Part shown: piece after piece, positions 29,647-37,186 of the stretch | Numbering within the stretch: position 1 is the stretch's first letter | Layout: each line of letters opens with the position of its first letter | Source of the DNA: Xanthobacteraceae bacterium | GTDB lineage: Bacteria; Pseudomonadota; Alphaproteobacteria; Rhizobiales; Xanthobacteraceae | Direction of reading: 5' to 3' | NCBI GenBank assembly: GCA_023954195.1 | Contig: JAMLIK010000003.1 | Span: 372,001-436,000 of the forward strand | Length of the DNA: 64,000 nt | The notes under the pieces: generated by a model | The model's input: the letters and a program-made list of their open reading frames with translations, nothing else | What the model was told of the DNA's origin: nothing | Database searches by the model: none | Program-made: the position numbers and the translations under genes

Positions 29647-31431
29647 CTAGTTGCAGACCTCAACACTCTTCAGGAGGCCGCCGCGGTTGGGATCAGACAA
29701 ACCCGAACCTTGGGCCAGCACCAAACGGCAGCCCTTGCGAACCGTCCTGCATCCCCCTTGATCGCAAACAAACTGCCCGCTCGCCTGCGGCTTGGCGCTA
29801 GTCTCCGCGGCATCATGCGAACGCGCGGGCTTCGGTTTTCGCGCCTCGCGCTCGTGCTTCAGCGACCGCCTTTCGCAGACGTTGTCGTCATTGAGAACGG
29901 TGCCGGGCTTGCAGGCGATGGCGACGCAGCGCTCGCCGTCGGCGCGGAAGCCGTGCTGGCAGGTCAGCGGGCAGACGCGCGACGACTTGTTTCTGATGAT
30001 CTCCAGCGTGTCGAGGCTCGCGGTCTTCACATCCAGCGACAGGCCCGCGCCACGGTTGAAGCGGGTGAGCGACTGCCGCACCGCCTCGTTCCATTCGCCG
30101 TGGGCCGAGCCGGTGTAGCAGCCGACCCGCCGCAACTCCGACTGGATGCCGCGATTGAGATCCTCCGCCGACAGTTTCGCCGGCGCCGGCGCGGCCGGCG
30201 GCAGCGCCGCGACCTGCGTCGGTCGCTCGGCTCCGGGTTTGTCCTGAGCTGCCTTGTCCTCAGCGGCCTTGGCCTTGGAGGCGGCTTCCTCCGCCTTCGC
30301 GCGGGCCTGCTCTGCGGCGGCGGCCTTCGCCTGTTCCCGCTTCAAGGCTTTCTCCGCCTCCAGTCGCGCCTGCTCGGCGGCCTTCACGGCGGCGGCGGCC
30401 TTGGCCTGCTCCGCCTTGCGCGCGCCCTCGGCCTGAAGCCGGGCTTTCTCGTCCTCGGCCTCCCTCGCCTTCGCCGTCGCCGCCACGCGCGCCTCGTCCG
30501 CCGCGATTCTGGCGAGCTGGCCCTGCGCGAGGCTTGCATAAAAGCCTTTCGGGTATTGCTGGAGGAAGGCTTCCCAGATCGCGCGCGTCCCGAGTTGCAG
30601 CGCCAGCTCATAGTCTTTCCGGACGCTCGCCTGCGGATCGGCGGCCGGCGCCTCCACGGTCTGCTTCGGCACCAGCGCCATGTCGTCGCCGCCCAGCGAA
30701 CCGTAAACGAACGGCTCCTGCCTGTTGCCCGTGCTTTTCATCACGTCGTCGCGCACGAACCCGAACGCCTTGCGCAGATCGAGGCCCGGCGTTGCGATGT
30801 ATTTGACCAGCGCCGCCGTGTACGGGCTGTTCCTGCTGTCGCCGTCGGAGGCGGTCGAGCCGGCCTTCGCCGCGAAGGCCACCATGGTGTTGGGATTGGC
30901 CGGCTCGACCTTGGCGAGCCCCCGGCCGATCGCGCGCGCGCCGACGGTCCGCTTCATCGACTTGGCGAACGGGTTGTCGCGGCAGGCGTCGAGGATCACC
31001 AGGCGCAACTGCTTCGCCGGCTCGATCACGGCGAGGATGCGATCCAGCGAAATCGCCTCGTCATAGGCGTCGATATCGTGCTCCAGCGTGGCGTCCACCG
31101 GGATGATGTAGTTGGCTCCGTCGATCTCCATGCCGTGACCGGCGTAGTAGACCACGGCGATGTCGGCGTCCGTCGCCTTGTCGGAGAAGTCGCGCAGCGC
31201 CTTGCGCAGCGCGGCGACCTTCAGGTTTTGCCGGAGGTCGACCACGTCGAAGCCGGCGGTCTTCAATGTCGCCGCGACCGATTCCGAGTCGTGGGCCGGA
31301 TTGCCGAGCCGGTTGACGTGCTGATACGCCGAGTTGCCGATCACCAGCGCCACGCGCTTGCCGGCAAAAGCAGGATGAGCCCAGAGAAAAGCAATGAAAA
31401 GGAATAAGGGAAAAAATCTTGTCCTGAACAT
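29647..31431 (-). CDS. Secreted caspase-like (peptidase C14) protein
   Basis: 594 aa with an N-terminal signal peptide (about 1-23, FAGKR junction). Residues about 24-250 are a caspase-like p20 domain: KRVALVIGNSAYQHV, histidine in VVYYAGHGME near 97, cysteine in LVILDACRDNPF near 147. Next come a basic-acidic, Ala/Glu/Lys-rich coiled coil (about 300-400), a Pro-Ala linker, and a C-terminal cysteine-rich region with a peptidoglycan-binding-like helix pair (IQSELRRVGCYTGSAHGEWNEAV). Family members are common in this bacterial group; substrates and role are unknown. Export would place it in the periplasm. Confidence 0.88.
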   Translation of the reverse strand: MFRTRFFPLFLFIAFLWAHPAFAGKRVALVIGNSAYQHVNRLGNPAHDSESVAATLKTAGFDVVDLRQNLKVAALRKALRDFSDKATDADIAVVYYAGHGMEIDGANYIIPVDATLEHDIDAYDEAISLDRILAVIEPAKQLRLVILDACRDNPFAKSMKRTVGARAIGRGLAKVEPANPNTMVAFAAKAGSTASDGDSRNSPYTAALVKYIATPGLDLRKAFGFVRDDVMKSTGNRQEPFVYGSLGGDDMALVPKQTVEAPAADPQASVRKDYELALQLGTRAIWEAFLQQYPKGFYASLAQGQLARIAADEARVAATAKAREAEDEKARLQAEGARKAEQAKAAAAVKAAEQARLEAEKALKREQAKAAAAEQARAKAEEAASKAKAAEDKAAQDKPGAERPTQVAALPPAAPAPAKLSAEDLNRGIQSELRRVGCYTGSAHGEWNEAVRQSLTRFNRGAGLSLDVKTASLDTLEIIRNKSSRVCPLTCQHGFRADGERCVAIACKPGTVLNDDNVCERRSLKHEREARKPKPARSHDAAETSAKPQASGQFVCDQGGCRTVRKGCRLVLAQGSGLSDPNRGGLLKSVEVCN

Positions 31432-31589
31432 CGCTCATGACCTTCGAGGCTGCACGATTGTAACAATGCCCAGACTCGAACAAAAAGTCGATTCGGGTTC
31501 CGTGATGTCGGTCACGGTCATGCCGCCAACGGCGCCGCGCGCAACAAGCGCAAGCCGCCAGCAGGCTATTGATTTTGCATGAGAAAAAG

Positions 31590-31664
31590 TGGTGCTGCCA
31601 GACAGGATTGAACTGTCGACCTCTTCATTACCAATGAAGTGCTCTACCACTGAGCTACGGCAGC
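31590..31664 (-). tRNA. tRNA-Thr (anticodon GGT)
   Basis: 75 bases including an encoded CCA. On the minus strand the acceptor GCTGCCG pairs with TGGCAGC, the D arm is AGCTCAGTGGTAGAGC, the anticodon stem CTTCA/TGAAG encloses loop TTGGTAA with anticodon GGT, and the T arm carries GTTCAATCC. It reads ACC and ACU threonine codons. Confidence 0.95.
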
Positions 31665-31766
31665 AAACGCCACATCAAGGCCGGCTCGCAAAAGAGCCGC
31701 GCCGCGGCGGCCGATCCTTGCCACAAGCCTCACCGGGGCGCAAGCATGGCGGCGCGAAATTCGCGG

Positions 31767-32210
31767 TTAGCGAGCCAGGGCGGCCGCTTTCAGCGCCATC
31801 AATTGCGGGCCGATCCGGTTCCCCATGGCCTCCGCCAGCGCCTGCAACGCCTTCAGCGGCCGAATCATGACCTCGAATTCGACCATTTTGCCGTCGGCGT
31901 CGAACTCGATCAGATCGATGCCCTTCAGCTCGAATTTGCCGACATTAGCGGCGAATTCGAGCCCGGCGTCGTGGCTGCCGGCGGTGAACTGGCGCGCGTA
32001 GCGAAAATTCTCGAAGATCTGCGTCACGGTCGTCAGCACCAGCAGCGTCGCCGGCTTGCCGGGGATCGGGGCGTGAACGGCGGGCGAGCGGAATACGATA
32101 TTGTCCGCCAAGAGCGACGCCAGCAGCGCCTGGTCGCCGGTGGCGACGAATCGGTGCCAGTCGGCGAGGGTCTGGCGGGGCAGGTCGGCCAGCGCGGCGG
32201 CGGATGTCAT
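31767..32210 (-). CDS. SnoaL/NTF2-like protein
   Basis: 147 aa from the ATG at 32210, chosen for GGAGAA eight bases upstream; the frame continues to 32453. The sequence matches the cone-shaped SnoaL-like fold: N-terminal helix WHRFVATGDQALLASLLADNIVFRSP, a middle TVTQIFENF, and a C-terminal strand pair ELKGIDLIEFDADGKMVEFEVM. Members include isomerases, hydrolases and binding proteins; no catalytic residues allow a choice. Confidence 0.82.
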   Translation of the reverse strand: MTSAAALADLPRQTLADWHRFVATGDQALLASLLADNIVFRSPAVHAPIPGKPATLLVLTTVTQIFENFRYARQFTAGSHDAGLEFAANVGKFELKGIDLIEFDADGKMVEFEVMIRPLKALQALAEAMGNRIGPQLMALKAAALAR

Positions 32211-32324
32211 GTCGTAATTTCTCCGGAACGGGTTTTCGGCGGCCGTCGCAGCCGCTAGGATCAAACCGGCGCGGCGCATCGAGTCGCCGCGCCCATTTGG
32301 GCGGATCATCATCGGACCTTCGCC

Positions 32325-32504
32325 ATGTCGGATCAAGCGGAAGCCGGAACACCCCGGCTTGAGGGCCGGGACCAAGACCAGCGCCGCGCCCGGCTGAAGC
32401 TGGCGTTGCGCGAAAACCTCAAGCGGCGCAAGGCGCAGGCGCGCGGACGCCATGAAACGACGGCGGACGCCGCTTCCGCGGCGGACAACCCGCGCGATGG
32501 TTGA
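32325..32504 (+). CDS. Small basic hypothetical protein upstream of murA
   Basis: 59 codons: ATG at 32325, TGA at 32502-32504. The product starts MSDQAEAGTPRLEGR, has a strongly basic helix centred on RARLKLALRENLKRRKAQAR, and a polar tail. It lies 165 bases upstream of murA on the same strand. The RLKLALRENLKRRKxQAR core looks like a family found next to murA in related genomes (from memory, not searched). Possible nucleic-acid or membrane-surface binding is a guess from charge only. Confidence 0.65.
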   Translation: MSDQAEAGTPRLEGRDQDQRRARLKLALRENLKRRKAQARGRHETTADAASAADNPRDG

Positions 32505-32669
32505 GGCGGCCCATCAAATCGCCGTAAATGACAAGCTTGTGAAAGGCTAAGTCTGCGAGGCCAAGACTGCAAGGCCAAGGCTGCAAGGCAAAGTCTCGCC
32601 CCTCGGTTGCGGGCGCGGCGCGTGGGGCATCTTCATCCAAAGCGTGACTAACGGACAACGGGACTGGGC

Positions 32670-33959
32670 ATGGATCGGATTCGCATCGTCGGCGGCAAGC
32701 AACTCAACGGCACCATCGCGATTTCCGGGGCGAAGAACGCGGCGCTGCCGTTGATGATCGCGAGCCTTTTGACCGACCAGACGCTCGTTCTCGACAACGT
32801 GCCGCGCCTCGCCGACGTCGCGCAGTTGCAGCGCATTCTCGGCAACCACGGCGTCGACATCATGGCGGCGGGCAAGCGCAGCGGCGATCGCGAGTATCAG
32901 GGCCAGACGCTGCATATCTCGGCGGCCAATATCATCGACACCACCGCGCCCTACGAACTGGTGTCGAAAATGCGCGCCTCGTTCTGGGTGATCGCGCCGC
33001 TGCTGGCGCGGATGCACGAGGCCAAGGTGTCGCTGCCGGGCGGCTGCGCCATCGGCACGCGGCCGGTGGACCTGCTCATCATGGCGCTGGAAAAGTTCGG
33101 CGCGGAGATCACGATCGATGGCGGCTATGTCGTTGCCAAAGCGCCGGGCGGTCTGATCGGCGCGGAGATCGATTTCCCGAAAGTCACGGTGAGCGGCACC
33201 CATGTCGCGCTGATGGCGGCGACGCTGGCCAAGGGCACCACCGTCATCACCAACGCCGCTTGCGAGCCGGAGATCCTCGACGTCGCCGATTGCCTCAACA
33301 AGATGGGCGCGCGCATCACCGGCGCGGGCACGCCGCGCATCGTGATCGAGGGCGTGCCCAGGCTGAACGGCGCGCGGCACACCGTGCTGCCGGACCGCAT
33401 CGAGACCGGCACCTATGCGATGGCGGTGGCGATGACCGGCGGAGACGTGCAGCTAAGCGGCGCGCGGCCCGAATTGTTGCAGGCGGCGCTCGACGTGCTG
33501 GCGCAGGCCGGCGCCAACATCACCGTCAACAACGACGGCATCCGGGTGACGCGCAACGGCGCCGGCCTCAAGGCGGTGAACGTCGCGACCGCGCCGTTTC
33601 CCGGCTTCCCGACCGACCTGCAAGCGCAGTTGATGGCGCTGATGACCCGCGCCGAAGGCAATTCGCGCATCACCGAGACGATCTTCGAGAACCGCTTCAT
33701 GCACGTGCAGGAGCTGGCGCGCTTCGGCGCGCGCATTCACCTCGATGGTGAAACCGCGATCGTCGAAGGCATGAAGAAGCTGCGCGGCGCGCCGGTGATG
33801 GCGACCGACCTGCGCGCGTCGGTGTCGCTGGTGATCGCGGGGCTGGTCGCCGAGGGCGAGACCATGGTCAACCGCGTCTATCACCTCGATCGCGGCTTCG
33901 AGCGGCTGGAAGACAAGCTGTCGGCCTGCGGCGCGACCATCGAGCGCATCAGCGGTTGA
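32670..33959 (+). CDS. murA: UDP-N-acetylglucosamine 1-carboxyvinyltransferase
   Basis: First committed step of peptidoglycan synthesis: transfers enolpyruvyl from PEP to UDP-GlcNAc. 429 aa, the usual length. N-terminal [20 protein letters not shown] carries the catalytic lysine; the PEP-reactive cysteine loop [21 protein letters not shown] is near residue 117-137; the C-terminal half has [15 protein letters not shown] and [15 protein letters not shown]. Starts a run murA-DUF2948-hisD-UPF0262 on the plus strand. Confidence 0.97.
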   Translation: MDRIRIVGGKQLNGTIAISGAKNAALPLMIASLLTDQTLVLDNVPRLADVAQLQRILGNHGVDIMAAGKRSGDREYQGQTLHISAANIIDTTAPYELVSKMRASFWVIAPLLARMHEAKVSLPGGCAIGTRPVDLLIMALEKFGAEITIDGGYVVAKAPGGLIGAEIDFPKVTVSGTHVALMAATLAKGTTVITNAACEPEILDVADCLNKMGARITGAGTPRIVIEGVPRLNGARHTVLPDRIETGTYAMAVAMTGGDVQLSGARPELLQAALDVLAQAGANITVNNDGIRVTRNGAGLKAVNVATAPFPGFPTDLQAQLMALMTRAEGNSRITETIFENRFMHVQELARFGARIHLDGETAIVEGMKKLRGAPVMATDLRASVSLVIAGLVAEGETMVNRVYHLDRGFERLEDKLSACGATIERISG

Positions 33960-33965
33960 CGCGTC

Positions 33966-34376
33966 ATGGCGACCAAGCTCATCGCCTTCGATCGGGACGA
34001 TCTCGCGGTGGTGTCGGCGCATGTTCAGGATGCGTCCGTCACGGCGGCCGATATCCTGTGGCGTCAGGACGACAAGCGGCTCGTCGTCGGCATGCGCCGG
34101 CTCGATTGGGAGCGGATGCTGGCCGGCGAGGCCGCGCCGGGCCGGCGGGTGTCGGCGCTGCGGTTCGACCGGGTGCTGTCGTGCCAGTCGCGCGACATCG
34201 CGCCCGATGCGCCGCATGCCGTGCTGGAATTGCTGGGGATCGAATTCCAATCGACCCATCCGCCGGGCGGCTTCGTGACCTTGATGTTCGCGGGCGGCGC
34301 GGCGTTGCGGCTGGAGGTCGAATGCCTCGAATGCGAACTCGCCAACCTAATCGCCGACGACGTCGGAACGTATTGA
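33966..34376 (+). CDS. DUF2948 family protein
   Basis: 136 aa, six bases after murA. Recognised by the N-terminal pattern KLIAFDRDDLAVVSAHVQDASV, the middle RLVVGMRRLDWE, and the C-terminal GGAALRLEVECLECELAD-type strand (here LEVECLECELANLIADD). This small cytosolic family keeps company with murA and hisD in alphaproteobacteria. Function unknown. Confidence 0.85.
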   Translation: MATKLIAFDRDDLAVVSAHVQDASVTAADILWRQDDKRLVVGMRRLDWERMLAGEAAPGRRVSALRFDRVLSCQSRDIAPDAPHAVLELLGIEFQSTHPPGGFVTLMFAGGAALRLEVECLECELANLIADDVGTY

Positions 34377-34469
34377 CTTCATCCGCGAAACCAAAGGGTT
34401 GACGGCGATTTGCGGTCGCGTCATTGAGCAGGGTGATGTCCTCCGCCAAAAGGACGCTGGAAAACCGCC

Positions 34470-35768
34470 ATGCCGATCCGCCTTGATAGCCGCAATCCCG
34501 ATTTCGCCGCGCAATTCGAAGCCTTCCTGGCCAGCAAGCGCGAGGCGTCGGCCGATGTCGAGGCGGTGGTGCGCGCCGTCATCGACGACGTGGCGCGGCG
34601 CGGCGACCAGGCTGTCATCGAGGCGACCCGCAAGTTCGACCGCTTCGCCGTCGAGGCCGGCGGCCTGCGCTTCACGGCGGCCGAGATCGACGCGGCGGTC
34701 GCGGCGTGCGACGCCGCGACGCTCGACGCGCTGGCGTTCGCGCGTGACCGGATCGAGGCGTTCCACCGCCGGCAGATGCCGAAGGACGAGCGGTTCACCG
34801 ACGCGCTGGGCGTCGAACTCGGCTGGCGCTGGAGCGCGGTCGAGGCCGCCGGCCTCTATGTGCCGGGCGGCACCGCCGCCTATCCGTCGTCGGTATTGAT
34901 GAACGTGGTGCCGGCCAAGGTGGCCGGCGTGCCGCGCGTGGTGATGGTGGTGCCGACGCCGGACGGCAAAATCCTCAATCCGCTGGTGCTGGCGGCGGCG
35001 CGGCTCGCCGGCGTCACCGAGATCTACCGGGTCGGCGGCGCGCAGGCGATCGCCGCGCTGGCCCACGGCACCGCGACCATCGCCCCGGTCGCCAAGATCG
35101 TCGGGCCCGGCAACGCCTATGTCGCCGCCGCCAAGCGGCTGGTGTTCGGCAAGGTCGGCATCGACATGATCGCCGGTCCGTCCGAGGTGCTGGTGATCGC
35201 CGACAACACCGGCAACGCCGACTGGATCGCCGCCGACCTGCTGGCGCAGGCCGAGCACGACGCCAACGCGCAGTCGATCCTCATCACCGACGACGACGGC
35301 CTCGCCCGCGATGTCGCGCGCGCCGTGGAGGCGCAACTCGCGACGCTGCCGCGCGAGGCGATCGCGCGGGCCTCCTGGGTCGATTTCGGCGCCGTCATCC
35401 GGGTGCGGTCGCTGGACGAGGCGGCGCAACTCGCGGACCGCATCGCCGCCGAGCATCTGGAGATCGTCACCGCCGATCCGGACGCCCTGGCGGGGAAAAT
35501 CCGCAACGCCGGGGCGCTGTTCCTCGGCGCGCATACCCCGGAGGCGATCGGCGACTATGTCGGCGGCTCCAACCACGTTTTGCCGACCGCGCGCTCGGCG
35601 CGGTTCTCCTCCGGGCTCGGCGTGCTTGACTTCATGAAGCGAACGTCGATCCTGCGGTGTGGGCCCGATCAGTTGCGCGCGCTGGGGCCGGCGGCCATGA
35701 CCCTCGGCCACGCCGAGGGACTGGAGGCCCATTCGCGCTCGATCGGACGGCGTCTCAACCTGCCATGA
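34470..35768 (+). CDS. hisD: Histidinol dehydrogenase
   Basis: Zinc enzyme for the last two oxidations of histidine synthesis. 432 aa. Hallmarks: [47 protein letters not shown], the zinc/substrate region [12 protein letters not shown] (His and Asp ligands) and the C-terminal [19 protein letters not shown]. The stop overlaps the UPF0262 ATG by four bases. Confidence 0.96.
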   Translation: MPIRLDSRNPDFAAQFEAFLASKREASADVEAVVRAVIDDVARRGDQAVIEATRKFDRFAVEAGGLRFTAAEIDAAVAACDAATLDALAFARDRIEAFHRRQMPKDERFTDALGVELGWRWSAVEAAGLYVPGGTAAYPSSVLMNVVPAKVAGVPRVVMVVPTPDGKILNPLVLAAARLAGVTEIYRVGGAQAIAALAHGTATIAPVAKIVGPGNAYVAAAKRLVFGKVGIDMIAGPSEVLVIADNTGNADWIAADLLAQAEHDANAQSILITDDDGLARDVARAVEAQLATLPREAIARASWVDFGAVIRVRSLDEAAQLADRIAAEHLEIVTADPDALAGKIRNAGALFLGAHTPEAIGDYVGGSNHVLPTARSARFSSGLGVLDFMKRTSILRCGPDQLRALGPAAMTLGHAEGLEAHSRSIGRRLNLP

Positions 35769-36265
35769 GCCAGCAAGCCTCAGAGGATGACTCCCGCAAC
35801 CGCATCGTCGCGGTCACCCTCGACGAGGACTCGATCGGCCGTTCCGGGCCGGACATCGAGCACGAGCGCGCCATCGCCATCTACGACCTGATCGAGCGCA
35901 ACCTGTTCGCGCCACAAGGCGCCGGCGACGGCCCGTTCACGCTGCATCTCGCCATCACCGGCAACCGGCTGATGTTCGACATCCGCCACGAGGACGGCAC
36001 GCCCGTGGTGGCGCACCTGTTGTCGCTGACGCCGTTCCGCCGCGTCGTCAAGGACTACTTCATGATCTGCGACAGCTACTATCACGCCATCCGCACCGCG
36101 ACGCCGGACAAGATCGAGGCCATCGACATGGGGCGGCGCGGCATTCACGACGAGGGCTCCCGGGCGCTGATGGAGCGCCTCGCGGGCAAGGTGCGGGTCG
36201 ATTTCGAGACCGCCCGCCGGCTGTTCACCCTGATCTGCGTGCTGCACTGGAAGGGCGAGAAATGA
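35765..36265 (+). CDS. UPF0262 family protein
   Basis: 166 aa from the ATG at 35765, overlapping the hisD stop as ATGA. Conserved blocks: [56 protein letters not shown], and [14 protein letters not shown]. The family is restricted largely to alphaproteobacteria and is almost always beside hisD. Function unknown. Confidence 0.92.
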   Translation: MSQQASEDDSRNRIVAVTLDEDSIGRSGPDIEHERAIAIYDLIERNLFAPQGAGDGPFTLHLAITGNRLMFDIRHEDGTPVVAHLLSLTPFRRVVKDYFMICDSYYHAIRTATPDKIEAIDMGRRGIHDEGSRALMERLAGKVRVDFETARRLFTLICVLHWKGEK

Positions 36266-36309
36266 TTTTTCGCGGCGCGCGACGCCTCCACCGACGGCGG
36301 CGGTAATCG

Positions 36310-36774
36310 ATGGAGGCGCCGCCGCGCGTCCGCCATCCGCAGGCCGTGCTGTTCGCATGCACGATGAACGCCGTCCGCTCGCCGATGGCGGCGAGCCTGT
36401 TGCGGAACATGTTTCCGAAAACGATGTATGTCCGCTCAGCCGGAGCGCGCAAGGGCGAAGTGGATCCGTTCGCCGTCAGCGTGATGGCCGAACTCGGCCA
36501 GGATATTTCGCGCCACAAGCCCAAGACTTTCGAGGAGCTTGAGGATTTGGACGGATTGAACTTCGACCTCATCATCACGCTGTCGCCGCAGGCGCACCAC
36601 AAGGCGCTGGACCTGACCCGCACCCACGCCGTCGAGGTCGAATACTGGCCGACGCAAGACCCGACCCTGGTGGAGGGGAGCCGCGAGCAGCGCCTGAACG
36701 CCTATCGCGACGTCTGCGACGGGCTGTCGCTGCGCATCCGCAAACGCTTCGCGCGGAGCGGCGCGGGGGCGTAG
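36310..36774 (+). CDS. Low-molecular-weight protein tyrosine phosphatase family
   Basis: 154 aa. The phosphatase P-loop C-x5-R-S is seen in LFACTMNAVRSPMAASLLR near residue 17-24, and the catalytic aspartate is probably in WPTQDPTLVEGS near 115-118, as expected for LMW-PTP/arsenate-reductase-like enzymes. Cytosolic. It normally continues the hisD-UPF0262 block, but the genes that usually follow are absent here (see findings). Confidence 0.88.
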   Translation: MEAPPRVRHPQAVLFACTMNAVRSPMAASLLRNMFPKTMYVRSAGARKGEVDPFAVSVMAELGQDISRHKPKTFEELEDLDGLNFDLIITLSPQAHHKALDLTRTHAVEVEYWPTQDPTLVEGSREQRLNAYRDVCDGLSLRIRKRFARSGAGA

Positions 36775-36796
36775 GTCGGCGATAAACTCTTGGGTC

Positions 36797-36930
36797 CGGC
36801 TTCCGTGTTCCGGGCGCGATGCAGCGTGCAACGCTGCGTCGCAGAACCGGGACCGTCCCAAGCACCGTGGCTGGAACGGCCCCGGTTCTGCGCAGCGTCA
36901 CTTCGTGCCGCAGCGCGCCCGGGGCACGAA
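36797..36930. repeat. Palindromic repeat-like segment, family D
   Basis: Outer parts GTTCCGGGCGCGATGCAGCG and CGCAGCGCGCCCGGGGCACGA are roughly inverted; inside, AACCGGGACCGT and ACGGCCCCGGTTCTG form a second inverted pair. Only this copy is seen here. It marks the break between the hisD block and the siderophore receptor gene. Confidence 0.6.
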
Positions 36931-36976
36931 CGATTTTCAACGGCCTGCCGAGGCGGACGTATTGTCTTAGAAGTCT

Positions 36977-36993
36977 TTTAGAAATCTTCTTAG
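36977..36993 (+). promoter_or_regulatory. Irr-box (ICE)-like inverted repeat 1
   Basis: TTTAGAA-ATC-TTCTTAG, close to the iron control element pattern TTTAGAA-N3-TTCTAAA bound by Irr in Bradyrhizobium. It is embedded in three phased TTAGAA copies (36967, 36978, 36990). About 200 bases upstream of the receptor start. Confidence 0.5.
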
Positions 36994-37023
36994 AACAGAT
37001 CAAATCAGAATGTGAAAAATCGC

Positions 37024-37048
37024 TGTGCCGCAAGCGTTTTGCGACACA
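37024..37048. promoter_or_regulatory. Imperfect palindrome between the two Irr-like boxes
   Basis: TGTGCCGCAA and TTGCGACACA, nine of ten positions complementary, five-base spacer. Could be a binding site for another regulator, such as an AraC or TetR type, or a hairpin; unassigned. Confidence 0.35.
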
Positions 37049-37077
37049 TCGGCAACACTCCGCCTTGATGCGCTCGA

Positions 37078-37094
37078 CTTAAAAAGCTTCTAAG
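37078..37094 (+). promoter_or_regulatory. Irr-box (ICE)-like inverted repeat 2
   Basis: CTTAAAA-AGC-TTCTAAG: six of seven arm positions complementary with a three-base spacer, matching the TTAGAA-N3-TTCTAA layout. Located 93 bases upstream of the receptor ATG, in normal range for an operator. Confidence 0.5.
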
Positions 37095-37186
37095 CCCCGA
37101 CGGGCTGTCAAGCGTTTCGAGAGTGATAAGGAGGGTGCAAACACGCCACCGGCAATGCGGTGGATCATTGGAGCGGGGGTTTGCAG

